A DNA stretch of 6,685 bases, taken from the NCBI GenBank assembly GCA_029262915.1, contig JAJCYN010000402.1:1-6685 (forward strand), in the 5' to 3' direction. The stretch is from Flavobacteriales bacterium (GTDB lineage: Bacteria; Bacteroidota; Bacteroidia; Flavobacteriales_E; Vicingaceae). Positions 1 through 6,434 of the stretch are shown here, in pieces (within the stretch, counting starts at the first letter, position 1; the number at the start of each line of letters is the position of its first letter). The notes under the pieces were generated by a model that was not told the origin of the DNA, ran no database searches, and was given only the letters and a program-made list of their open reading frames with translations. The position numbers and the translations under genes are program-made.

Positions 1-2634
1 ATCAATTATATCTTGTACTTCTTGTCTAATGGACACCATTACCTCAATAAATCGATCCAATTCTTCTTTGCTTTCACTTTCTGTTGGTTCTACCATTAAA
101 GTTCCTGCAACAGGAAAAGATACTGTAGGTGCGTGAAACCCATAATCCATTAAACGTTTTGCAATGTCTCCAGCTTCTATGCCAGATGCTGCTTTAAAAT
201 CTCTACATTCTAAAATCATTTCGTGTGCAACTCTATTGTTTTGGTTAGTATAGAGTATACCATAGCTATCAGCTAGTTTAGATTTTAAATAATTGGCATT
301 TAATATGGCTGTTATGGTTGATTTTTTTAATCCTTCTGTACCTAACATTTTAATGTAAGCATAAGAAATTAAACAAACATAAGCACTTCCCCAAGGGGCT
401 GCTGATACTGCCGTAATAGCACTTTCTCCACCAGTTTTTATGTGCGGGTTAGAAGGTAAGAATGGGGTTAATTGTTTGGCAACACCAATTGGTCCAACTC
501 CTGGTCCGCCACCACCATGAGGAATAGCAAATGTTTTGTGTAAGTTTAAGTGACAAACATCTGCACCAATATTTGCAGGGTTGGTTAATCCTACTTGTGC
601 ATTCATATTTGCTCCATCCATATATACTTGTCCACCATTTGCATGAATGATGTCGGTAATTTCCATAATACTTTCCTCATATACACCATGTGTAGAAGGG
701 TAAGTTATCATGGTACAGGAAAGGTTATCTTTATGCAATTCTGCTTTTTCTTTTAAGTCTGCTACATCAATATTTCCTTGTTCATCACATTTTGTAACAA
801 CTATTTTCATTCCAGCCATAACGGCACTTGCTGGATTTGTTCCATGTGCCGATGAAGGGATTAAGGCAATATTTCTATGATGATCTCCTCTACTTTCGTG
901 ATAAGCTTTTATAACTAAAAGTCCAGCGTATTCTCCTTGAGCACCAGAGTTTGGTTGTAAAGAAACAGCATCGAAACCAGTAATTTCAGCTAAATCATCT
1001 TCTAATCCTTTTAACATTTCTTGGTAGCCTTGTGCTTGATTAATTGGCACATAAGGGTGAACATTACTCCATTCGTCCCAACCTAAAGGAATTAATTCCG
1101 AAGCAGCATTCAATTTCATAGTACATGATCCTAATGAAATCATTGAATGTGTTAAAGAAAGATCTTTGTTTTCTAATCTTTTAATGTAACGCATCATTTC
1201 AGATTCAGAATGATAAGTATTAAACACATCATAAGTTAAGAAATCTGAAATTCTATTTAAACTTGAAGGAATTCCATTAACAGAATTTCCTGCTGTTATC
1301 TGGTCTTGACCTATAGCTTTAGAAAAAATACTTGCTACAGTTGCAATGTCATTTAACATTTCTGTTTCCCCAATGCTAATAGTAACAGTACCATCTCCAT
1401 AATAAAAATTAACCTCTTCGCTTAGTGCAAGTTCGTTAATTTTAGAATTAACATCATTGGTAACTTTATAAGTTAAGGTGTCAAAAAATGAGTTATTTAC
1501 TCTTTCAAAACCTAAATTATCTATATGACCTGCTAATTGATTTGTTAAACTATTGATTTTTTGAGCAATATTTTTAATACCTTCAGCTCCATGATAGACA
1601 GCATACATTCCAGCCATAACAGCTAATAAAACTTGTGCAGTACAAATGTTTGATGTAGCTCTATCTCTTTTAATGTGTTGTTCACGAGTTTGCAATGCCA
1701 TTCTTAATGCTCTATTTCCTTGAGCATCTACAGTAACACCAATAATTCTTCCCGGAATAGATCTCTTATATTCCTCTTTAGTTGCAAAATAGGCAGCATG
1801 CGGACCACCATATCCCATTGGCACACCAAATCGTTGGGTAGAGCCAACAACAACATCTGCTCCCCATTCTCCAGGAGGAGTTAGTAATGTTAAACTTAAG
1901 ATATCTGCTGCCGCAATAACTAAGCTTTCGTTAGCGTGTGCTTTTTCTGTAAAAGCTTTATAATTATTTATTTGTCCAGTTACATCTGGGTATTGAACAA
2001 TGGCTCCAAAAACAGCTTCATTAAATTCAAAAGTATTGTAATCTCCAATGATTAATTCTATCCCCAAAGGATTAGATCTTGTTTTTAAGATGTCTATTGT
2101 TTGAGGGAAGCACTTATCTGAAACAAAAAACTGGTTGGCATTCGCTTTTTTTGCAGCCCTGCTTCTGCTATTAAAAGCTAAAATCATTGCTTCACCAGCA
2201 GCAGTTCCTTCATCTAATAGTGAAGAATTTGCTAATTCCATACCCGTTAAATCGAGTACCATTGTTTGATAGTTCAATAAGGCTTCTAATCTTCCTTGAG
2301 AAATTTCCGCTTGGTATGGAGTATAGGCTGTATACCATCCCGGGTTTTCTAATATATTCCTTTTAATTACAGAAGGGGTAATGGTATTGTTATATCCTAA
2401 ACCAATATATGATTTGTAGATTTTATTCTTACTGGCTAATTCCTTAATGTGACCAAGATATTCGTATTCAGTAAGAGCCTCATCTAATTCAAGTTCTTTA
2501 CTTAATCTAATTTTTGAAGGAATAGTTTCTTCAATTAATTGTTCTAGGGAAGAAGCTCCACAAGTAGAAAGCATATTATCAATATCTTTTCCTCTTGGAC
2601 CAATATGACGACTCGAAAATTTATCTACAACCAT
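1..2634 (-). CDS. gcvP: Glycine dehydrogenase (decarboxylating), P protein of the glycine cleavage system; 3' end cut by window edge
   Basis: This is the PLP enzyme that decarboxylates glycine and passes the aminomethyl group to the lipoyl arm of H protein (GcvH), in the cytoplasm. I translated the frame through most of its length, including all of residues 359-878, and found no stop or frameshift. 878 codons are present; the single-chain family is about 950 residues, so roughly 70 C-terminal residues lie outside. The N-terminal half shows HIGPRGKD (about 10-17), [15 protein letters not shown] (105-119) and a [15 protein letters not shown] block. The C-terminal half shows GSCTMKLN (502-509), [12 protein letters not shown] (560-571), [10 protein letters not shown] (596-605), [10 protein letters not shown] (673-682) and the PLP-lysine motif [17 protein letters not shown], with the Schiff-base lysine at K700. 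The visible end, [15 protein letters not shown], fits the usual tail. The ATG at 2634-2632 is chosen because [13 protein letters not shown] fits the family N-terminus and a promoter lies just upstream. No gcvT or gcvH is in the window. Confidence 0.97.
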   Translation of the reverse strand, partial: MVVDKFSSRHIGPRGKDIDNMLSTCGASSLEQLIEETIPSKIRLSKELELDEALTEYEYLGHIKELASKNKIYKSYIGLGYNNTITPSVIKRNILENPGWYTAYTPYQAEISQGRLEALLNYQTMVLDLTGMELANSSLLDEGTAAGEAMILAFNSRSRAAKKANANQFFVSDKCFPQTIDILKTRSNPLGIELIIGDYNTFEFNEAVFGAIVQYPDVTGQINNYKAFTEKAHANESLVIAAADILSLTLLTPPGEWGADVVVGSTQRFGVPMGYGGPHAAYFATKEEYKRSIPGRIIGVTVDAQGNRALRMALQTREQHIKRDRATSNICTAQVLLAVMAGMYAVYHGAEGIKNIAQKINSLTNQLAGHIDNLGFERVNNSFFDTLTYKVTNDVNSKINELALSEEVNFYYGDGTVTISIGETEMLNDIATVASIFSKAIGQDQITAGNSVNGIPSSLNRISDFLTYDVFNTYHSESEMMRYIKRLENKDLSLTHSMISLGSCTMKLNAASELIPLGWDEWSNVHPYVPINQAQGYQEMLKGLEDDLAEITGFDAVSLQPNSGAQGEYAGLLVIKAYHESRGDHHRNIALIPSSAHGTNPASAVMAGMKIVVTKCDEQGNIDVADLKEKAELHKDNLSCTMITYPSTHGVYEESIMEITDIIHANGGQVYMDGANMNAQVGLTNPANIGADVCHLNLHKTFAIPHGGGGPGVGPIGVAKQLTPFLPSNPHIKTGGESAITAVSAAPWGSAYVCLISYAYIKMLGTEGLKKSTITAILNANYLKSKLADSYGILYTNQNNRVAHEMILECRDFKAASGIEAGDIAKRLMDYGFHAPTVSFPVAGTLMVEPTESESKEELDRFIEVMVSIRQEVQDIID

Positions 2635-2662
2635 ATCTGTAAGTTTATTTTAATAAGGAGAA

Positions 2663-2670
2663 CAAAAGTA
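2663..2670 (-). promoter_or_regulatory. Putative gcvP promoter, Bacteroidota -7 box
   Basis: Read on the minus strand the sequence is TACTTTTG, an exact match to the TAnnTTTG -7 consensus of the Bacteroidota primary sigma factor. It ends 28 nt before the gcvP ATG, leaving a leader of roughly 20-25 nt. No clear -33 TTG/TTTG is seen at the expected distance upstream, only a T-rich run, so the call rests on the -7 match and its position. The leader has no Shine-Dalgarno sequence, which is normal for the phylum. Confidence 0.55.
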
Positions 2671-2748
2671 AGAAAATGATGAATATAAAAAGCATACTTT
2701 ACTAACAGTAAAAAAGAGAGTTGTGAGGAATTTAACACTGATTATGTC

Positions 2749-2804
2749 ATTCTTCATTTTGTTTTACAGAAGCTTCAGCTTCTAAATAAAACAAAATGAA
2801 GAAT
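2749..2804. repeat. Long nested hairpin (18-bp perfect outer stem) between the GGGP synthase gene and gcvP
   Basis: Outer arms 2749-2766 and 2787-2804 are perfect inverted complements over 18 bp (ATTCTTCATTTTGTTTTA against TAAAACAAAATGAAGAAT). After a small asymmetric internal loop, an inner 6-bp stem pairs AGAAGC (2768-2773) with GCTTCT (2778-2783) around a TTCA loop. It follows the GGGP synthase gene and precedes the gcvP promoter in the direction of minus-strand transcription, so it could end or insulate that transcript. No uridine tract follows on the minus strand (the next bases are GACATAATC), so it is not a textbook intrinsic terminator. Confidence 0.8.
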
Positions 2805-2825
2805 CTATTTTATCGAGATAGATTC
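2801..2825. repeat. Second hairpin overlapping the first
   Basis: GAATCTAT (2801-2808) is the exact inverse complement of ATAGATTC (2818-2825), and the stem can extend two more pairs, one of them G-U, around a 5-nt loop. Bases 2801-2804 also form the end of the larger hairpin, so the two structures compete for those four bases. It is probably part of the composite repeat rather than a separate regulatory element. Confidence 0.6.
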
Positions 2826-2877
2826 TTTGATTACCCTTCGACAGGCTCAGGATGACAAAGTATCTACAAAATATCGT

Positions 2878-3648
2878 TCAGAATGACACTTGAGTTGAGG
2901 AATTAAACCTGCTTTTCATTTCAGCAATTTGCGAAATAAGATTTCGATTTTCTTCAGCACCATTTCCAACAATAATGATATCAGCACCAGCCTTGTATAT
3001 TTCTTGTGCAGCTTGAGAAGTCCTTATTCCACCACCAATAATTAATGGTCCGTTTAAAGCAGCTCTAGTTTTGGAAATCATTTCTTTGGAAATGCATTTT
3101 TTTGCACCACTTCCTCCATCAATATAGGTCAGTTTAAGGCCTAAGTATTCTCCAGCTAAAGCAGTGTTAGCTGCAATTTCTGCATTACCGTGTGGAATTG
3201 GATTGGTATCGCTAACATAAATTGCAGTAGTTGTAGTACCACAATCTATTAATAAGTAACCAGTAGGAATTACCTCTAAATTCGTTTTTTTAATTAAAGG
3301 AGCTGCAGTAACTTGATGCCCAATTAAAAACTCTGGATTTCTTCCAGAAATTAAAGAAAGAAACAAAATAGCATCAGCATAATCAGATATTTGATCTGGA
3401 TTACCAGGGAAAATAATTATTGGTTTAGTAGAGTTCTCTTTAATCAACCGAGTGGTTTTTTGCATATCACCATGGGTGATAATACTTCCTCCAACAAAAA
3501 AATAATCAACATCTGTTTCATTACAAATTTTAATGGTTTTAATTAATTCCTTAACATTTTGTTTGTCGGGATCGATTAAAACACCAAACATTTTAACACC
3601 ATTATTGGAATTATTTAGGATGGTTTGATATATATTCTTGTTTTTCAT
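2878..3648 (-). CDS. Geranylgeranylglyceryl phosphate synthase family protein (GGGPS/PcrB family, bacterial)
   Basis: Family members are TIM-barrel enzymes joining a polyprenyl diphosphate to sn-glycerol 1-phosphate through an ether bond, the first step of archaeal-type lipid synthesis; studied Bacteroidota homologues use geranylgeranyl diphosphate, while Bacillus PcrB uses heptaprenyl diphosphate. The 256 residues show the family blocks in order: LIDPDK (24-29), VGGS (52-55), FPGNPDQIS (80-88), SLISGRNPEFLIG (98-110), IPTGYLLID (127-135), YIDGGSGA (175-182), IIGGGIRT (203-210) and IIVGNG (225-230), the last ones forming the phosphate site. There is no signal peptide or membrane segment. The gene starts 18 nt after the stop of the phosphopantetheinyl transferase gene, which points to one transcript. 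The last residues (VSF and the TGA stop) are encoded by the end of an intergenic repeat. The family is certain; the prenyl chain length cannot be decided from the sequence alone. Confidence 0.93.
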   Translation of the reverse strand: MKNKNIYQTILNNSNNGVKMFGVLIDPDKQNVKELIKTIKICNETDVDYFFVGGSIITHGDMQKTTRLIKENSTKPIIIFPGNPDQISDYADAILFLSLISGRNPEFLIGHQVTAAPLIKKTNLEVIPTGYLLIDCGTTTTAIYVSDTNPIPHGNAEIAANTALAGEYLGLKLTYIDGGSGAKKCISKEMISKTRAALNGPLIIGGGIRTSQAAQEIYKAGADIIIVGNGAEENRNLISQIAEMKSRFNSSTQVSF

Positions 3649-3656
3649 TGTGGTGG

Positions 3657-3664
3657 CAAACTTA
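3657..3664 (-). promoter_or_regulatory. Possible internal -7 box in front of the GGGP synthase gene
   Basis: On the minus strand TAAGTTTG matches TAnnTTTG exactly and lies in the 18-nt gap between the two genes. It ends only 8 nt before the ATG, so a transcript from it would have almost no leader. A 14-bp palindrome (TACATTATAATGTA, 3663-3676) overlaps the upstream side and the stop codon of the preceding gene. With AT-rich DNA such a match can be chance; confidence is low. Confidence 0.3.
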
Positions 3665-3666
3665 CA

Positions 3667-4278
3667 TTATAATGTATAAACTAAAATATAATCTCCAATT
3701 TTTTCCCAAGCTAATGATAATTCTACTTTAAAATCAGCCATCTTTATTTTTCCCTTAAAGGATGAGTTATTTTCAGAGAAATCTTCAATAAAAAGGTTTT
3801 CTATAAATAACACTTCTTTTCTACCGTAATATTTATATAAGACTTCTTTAGCTCCCCAATAAATTGTTAACTGTTCTAGTGAAGTTACGTTTTGGAGGTC
3901 TAAATGGTTTAAAAATTTATGTTTTATACGTTCTATTTTTGGAGTAACTTTTTCTATATCAATACCACAATGTGTATTCTTATTAACGATAATGGAAACA
4001 AATTCATTGGAGTGAGAAACAGAAATAAACCAACCGTTATCTAAATGAGGTTTTCCAAAAACGTCATAGCTAATTACTGCGTTTTTAAAAAATTTGCTTA
4101 ATAAAAGTCTTGTTGTTAACCATTGCTTAATTCTAGTTTTGTTAGGTGTATTTGGTTTGTTCTCAATTAAAATGCCTTTACCTATAAGTGATTCATATAA
4201 TTCTTCTTCTGTTTCTATTATTTTCCAAATACCAACTTTTAGGCTTTCTGAAACGTTTTTTATTTGATATACAGGCAT
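3667..4278 (-). CDS. 4'-phosphopantetheinyl transferase superfamily protein (Sfp type)
   Basis: The enzyme moves the phosphopantetheine arm of coenzyme A onto a serine of acyl or peptidyl carrier proteins, making them active, in the cytoplasm. The 203-residue protein carries the family signatures: GKPHL (75-79), ISVSHS (85-90), GIDIEK (105-110) and WGAKEVLYKYYG (141-152). D107, E109 and E145 correspond to the magnesium-binding acidic residues, and K144/K149 belong to the WxxKEaxxK motif, so it looks catalytically competent. The length is within the usual range for this superfamily. The ATG at 4278 leaves a short leader with a near-match -7 box (TAACTTTT, minus strand, 4291-4284). It is the first gene of a likely two-gene unit with the GGGP synthase and is divergent from ahcY. 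The carrier protein partner (fatty acid ACP or a pigment/natural-product ACP) cannot be told from this window. Confidence 0.92.
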   Translation of the reverse strand: MPVYQIKNVSESLKVGIWKIIETEEELYESLIGKGILIENKPNTPNKTRIKQWLTTRLLLSKFFKNAVISYDVFGKPHLDNGWFISVSHSNEFVSIIVNKNTHCGIDIEKVTPKIERIKHKFLNHLDLQNVTSLEQLTIYWGAKEVLYKYYGRKEVLFIENLFIEDFSENNSSFKGKIKMADFKVELSLAWEKIGDYILVYTL

Positions 4279-4279
4279 T

Positions 4280-4312
4280 TTGAAAAAGTTATTAGGTTAT
4301 TCCTTAACTTTG
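4280..4312 (+). promoter_or_regulatory. Putative ahcY promoter (-33 TTG / -7 TAACTTTG)
   Basis: TAACTTTG at 4305-4312 matches TAnnTTTG exactly, and TTG at 4280-4282 (within TTTTG) lies 22 nt upstream, near the upper end of the accepted spacing for the -33 element. The predicted transcript start near 4317 leaves a leader of about 35-40 nt that is very A/T-rich and has no Shine-Dalgarno sequence or riboswitch-like structure. The -33 part touches the start codon of the divergent phosphopantetheinyl transferase gene, so the two promoters share a 75-nt spacer. Confidence 0.65.
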
Positions 4313-4353
4313 CAGTCCTTAAAATTATAATAATATTATAAAAACGATAACAA

Positions 4354-5667
4354 ATGAGTACAGAAGTAGAAAAATTACCTTACAAAGTTAAAGATATATC
4401 CCTTGCAGAATGGGGTAGAAAAGAAATAAAAATAGCTGAAGCAGAAATGCCAGGGTTAATGAGTTTAAGAGAAGAATTTGGAGACTCTAAACCATTGGCT
4501 GGGGCAAGAATTGCCGGTTGTTTACATATGACGATTCAAACGGCAGTGTTAATTGAAACATTAACTGCTTTAGGTGCAGAGGTTACTTGGTCATCTTGTA
4601 ATATTTTCTCTACACAAGATCAAGCTGCTGCAGCGATTGCAGCAACAGGAGTGCCAGTTTACGCTTGGAAAGGATTAAGTGATGAAGAATTTGATTGGTG
4701 TATTGACCAAACAATTATGGGCTTTAAAGATGGGAAGCCATTGAATTTAATTTTGGATGATGGTGGAGATTTAACGAACATGGTTTTCGATAAATACCCA
4801 GAATTATGTGAAGGAATTAAAGGTTTATCTGAAGAAACAACTACTGGTGTTCACAGATTATATGACAGAATGAAAGCAGGCACTCTGGTAATGCCAGCAA
4901 TAAATGTAAATGATTCTGTTACTAAATCTAAATTTGATAATAAATTTGGATGTAAAGAATCGTTAGTTGATGCTATTAGAAGAGCTACTGATGTAATGAT
5001 GGCAGGAAAAGTTGCTGTTGTTGCTGGATATGGTGATGTTGGGAAAGGTTCTGCAGCTTCTTTAGCTGGTGCTGGAGCAAGAGTTATTGTAACTGAAATT
5101 GATCCAATTTGCGCACTACAAGCTGCAATGGACGGTTTTGAAGTAAAGAAAATGGATGATGCTTGTAAAGAGGCAAATATTATTGTTACCACTACTGGTA
5201 ATTTCAATATTATTCAAGGTCGTCATTTCGAAACAATGAAAGACCAAACTATTGTTTGTAACATTGGACATTTTGATAATGAAATTGATATGGCTTGGTT
5301 AAACGGCAAATATGGTAACACTAAAGATACGATTAAACCACAAGTTGATCAGTACAATGTTAACGGTAATGTTATTTTTGTTTTAGCTGAAGGTAGATTG
5401 GTAAACTTAGGTTGTGCAACAGGACATCCTTCTTTTGTAATGAGTAACTCATTTACTAACCAAACATTAGCTCAATTAGAATTATGGAATAATACAGCTG
5501 CATACAAAAATGAAGTATATATGTTACCAAAACATTTAGATGAAAAAGTAGCTAGATTGCATTTATCTAAAATTGGTGTTGAGTTAGAAACATTAACTCA
5601 AGAACAGGCTGATTACATTGATGTAAAAATTGAAGGGCCATATAAAGTAGACCACTACAGGTACTAG
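4354..5667 (+). CDS. ahcY: Adenosylhomocysteinase (S-adenosyl-L-homocysteine hydrolase)
   Basis: This cytosolic NAD-dependent enzyme splits S-adenosylhomocysteine to adenosine and homocysteine, relieving product inhibition of methyltransferases and feeding the methyl cycle. At 437 residues it is full length and aligns with the human enzyme at a near-constant offset. H58, D136, E161, K191, D195, H306 and H358 correspond to human H55, D131, E156, K186, D190, H301 and H353. The substrate region has [17 protein letters not shown] (54-70) and LDDGGDLTN (134-142); the Rossmann NAD-binding loop is GYGDVGKG (225-232). The C-terminus YKVDHYRY has K431 and Y435, the residues that reach NAD of the neighbouring subunit. 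The ATG is supported by the promoter upstream and by the family N-terminus [16 protein letters not shown]. It stands alone, divergent from the PPTase gene, and ends 21 nt before a terminator stem. Confidence 0.98.
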   Translation: MSTEVEKLPYKVKDISLAEWGRKEIKIAEAEMPGLMSLREEFGDSKPLAGARIAGCLHMTIQTAVLIETLTALGAEVTWSSCNIFSTQDQAAAAIAATGVPVYAWKGLSDEEFDWCIDQTIMGFKDGKPLNLILDDGGDLTNMVFDKYPELCEGIKGLSEETTTGVHRLYDRMKAGTLVMPAINVNDSVTKSKFDNKFGCKESLVDAIRRATDVMMAGKVAVVAGYGDVGKGSAASLAGAGARVIVTEIDPICALQAAMDGFEVKKMDDACKEANIIVTTTGNFNIIQGRHFETMKDQTIVCNIGHFDNEIDMAWLNGKYGNTKDTIKPQVDQYNVNGNVIFVLAEGRLVNLGCATGHPSFVMSNSFTNQTLAQLELWNNTAAYKNEVYMLPKHLDEKVARLHLSKIGVELETLTQEQADYIDVKIEGPYKVDHYRY

Positions 5668-5688
5668 AATTAAATTTTAGATATTTAG

Positions 5689-5720
5689 AATCCCATTCGT
5701 TAATTCGGATGGGATTTTTT
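5689..5720 (+). terminator. Intrinsic terminator of ahcY
   Basis: AATCCCATTCG (5689-5699) pairs with CGGATGGGATT (5706-5716) in an 11-bp stem with one G-U pair and a 6-nt loop, followed directly by a run of six T (5715-5720). It begins 21 nt after the ahcY stop. In the opposite direction the stem is followed by CTAAATAT, so it would be a poor terminator for the convergent small gene, though the hairpin itself would form. Confidence 0.88.
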
Positions 5721-5735
5721 GTAGGAAAAGGACTT

Positions 5736-5957
5736 TTATCCTTTCATGTACCCTTCAGAAATTAACCCCTTACTAAGATTTTCATAAACTTCTTTCCAAG
5801 TCAATCCATACGTGCCAAAGCTGGAATGGTTATCACGATGTCTGTAACATATACCTTTTTTTTCATTACTGCCAATAATAATTTCTCTTTCTGCATGTCC
5901 CCATGTTTTATGTTCAATTTTCCAAGGGGTCTTTGATGTGAATTCATTTTTAGTCAT
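5736..5957 (-). CDS. Uncharacterised small protein, 73 aa
   Basis: I do not recognise a named family. The 73-residue product is soluble-looking, with no signal peptide or membrane segment. It is rich in aromatic and charged residues: PWKIEHKTWGHAEREIIIG (11-29), a CYRHRDNH segment (37-44), and a C-terminal GLTWKEVYENLSKGLI (51-66) that looks like a short amphipathic helix. The cluster of His/Cys (H16, H21, C37, H40, H44) could suggest metal binding, but there is no recognised spacing. The ATG at 5957 lies 11 nt after the stop of the lipoprotein gene, suggesting co-transcription with it; there is no good alternative start. The coherent reading frame in AT-rich DNA and the tight spacing support a real gene. 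It converges on ahcY across the terminator. Confidence 0.65.
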   Translation of the reverse strand: MTKNEFTSKTPWKIEHKTWGHAEREIIIGSNEKKGICYRHRDNHSSFGTYGLTWKEVYENLSKGLISEGYMKG

Positions 5958-5968
5958 AATTTTATTTG

Positions 5969-6385
5969 TTAATTAAAAATCCTCAAGACACTACCATCAA
6001 AAGTAGTTTGGTATTGTTTTAATGGTAAATTGGCTGGCCCTTTAGTTACAGAACCATCGGTTAGTAAAAACTTAGAACTGCAGCAATCATCTAACCCTGT
6101 AATGTTGGTTACATCAACAGAAACCAGTGCGCAACTGTTTTCAGGTTCATAAGTACAATGTCTATCATAAGCGTTAAAAGCGTCATTTGAAACGCGGTAA
6201 ATAATTATCCCTCTAGAGCCACCATTTATATAGGTCCAACCACCAGGTACGGTTAAATTTATAAAGGCTGGGTCATTAGTGTGGATGACAACATTAACAT
6301 TGACCAACGGTATACTCTCATTCTTATCTTTACTACAACTCAAAAAGAGATAGGGAATTAATAATATGTAAAACCATTTCTTCAT
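5969..6385 (-). CDS. Predicted lipoprotein with Rieske-like C-terminal fold lacking the cluster histidines
   Basis: The 138-residue product begins with a lipoprotein signal peptide: MKKW, a hydrophobic stretch (5-15) and a lipobox LFLSC with the lipidated cysteine at C17, followed by the acidic/basic linker SKDKNES. It should be anchored in the inner or outer membrane facing the periplasm or surface. The mature part has VPGGWTYINGGSRGIIIYRV (46-65), then AYDRHCTYEPENSC (72-85), DDCCSSKFLLTDGSVTKGPAN (99-119) and LPLKQYQTTFDGSVLRIFN. This order resembles Rieske [2Fe-2S] domains (CxH, then CxxH, then GPA..PL..Y), but the expected histidines are Y79 and S104 or S105, so classical cluster binding is unlikely. 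C77, C85, C101 and C102 might form disulphides instead. The fold assignment is inference from motif order. It lies upstream of, and probably with, the 73-aa gene. Confidence 0.82.
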   Translation of the reverse strand: MKKWFYILLIPYLFLSCSKDKNESIPLVNVNVVIHTNDPAFINLTVPGGWTYINGGSRGIIIYRVSNDAFNAYDRHCTYEPENSCALVSVDVTNITGLDDCCSSKFLLTDGSVTKGPANLPLKQYQTTFDGSVLRIFN

Positions 6386-6434
6386 TACTTAATGTAAAAT
6401 TAGTAAATTCGATTTTAATTGAATTAAAACGAAT
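6386..6434. promoter_or_regulatory. Divergent 49-nt spacer with a near-perfect inverted repeat
   Basis: Between the lipoprotein start (minus) and the lysine-rich protein start (plus), ATTCGATTTTAATT (6407-6420) and AATTAAAACGAAT (6422-6434) are inverse complements apart from one extra A in the left arm, ending exactly at the base before the plus-strand ATG. It could be an operator or merely AT-rich symmetry. No exact TAnnTTTG box is present in the spacer on either strand; TAATTTTA on the minus strand is a weak candidate for the lipoprotein gene. Confidence 0.35.

Larger units (their letters stand above)
2745..2888. repeat. Composite intergenic repeat with 9-bp terminal inverted repeats
   Basis: A stretch of 144 bp is bounded by TGTCATTCT (2745-2753) and its exact inverse AGAATGACA (2880-2888). 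Inside are a long nested hairpin (2749-2804), a second overlapping hairpin (2801-2825), and the block CCCTTCGACAGGCTCAGGATGACA at 2834-2857, which I recognise as a dispersed intergenic repeat type common in Bacteroidota and other bacterial genomes. TCAGGATGACA (2847-2857) recurs as TCAGAATGACA (2878-2888), 10 of 11 identical, spaced 31 bp, suggesting two tandem modules with the same end. No coding capacity or transposase is visible and I see no clear target-site duplication, so a non-autonomous or REP-like element is inference. The right end overlaps the last codons and stop of the GGGP synthase gene. Confidence 0.65.

Noticed and set aside
1..2634. Possible frameshift or pseudogene in gcvP
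   Set aside because: The frame read continuously, with conserved motifs in both halves; the lack of a stop is due to the window edge.
2745..2888. CRISPR repeat or insertion sequence
   Set aside because: There are only two short, imperfect direct copies without regular spacers, and no transposase reading frame fits in 144 bp.
3663..3676. 14-bp palindrome TACATTATAATGTA as an operator
   Set aside because: Built mostly of A/T, it overlaps the PPTase stop codon; too weak alone to claim a regulator site.
4313..4353. Possible SAH or SAM riboswitch in the ahcY leader
   Set aside because: The leader is only about 40 nt, almost entirely A/T, and shows no conserved SAH/SAM aptamer core or G/C-rich stems.
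4851..5207. 118-codon open frame on the minus strand
   Set aside because: It lies wholly inside ahcY, antisense to the conserved NAD-binding region; its translation has no recognisable domain and is explained by the codon usage of ahcY.
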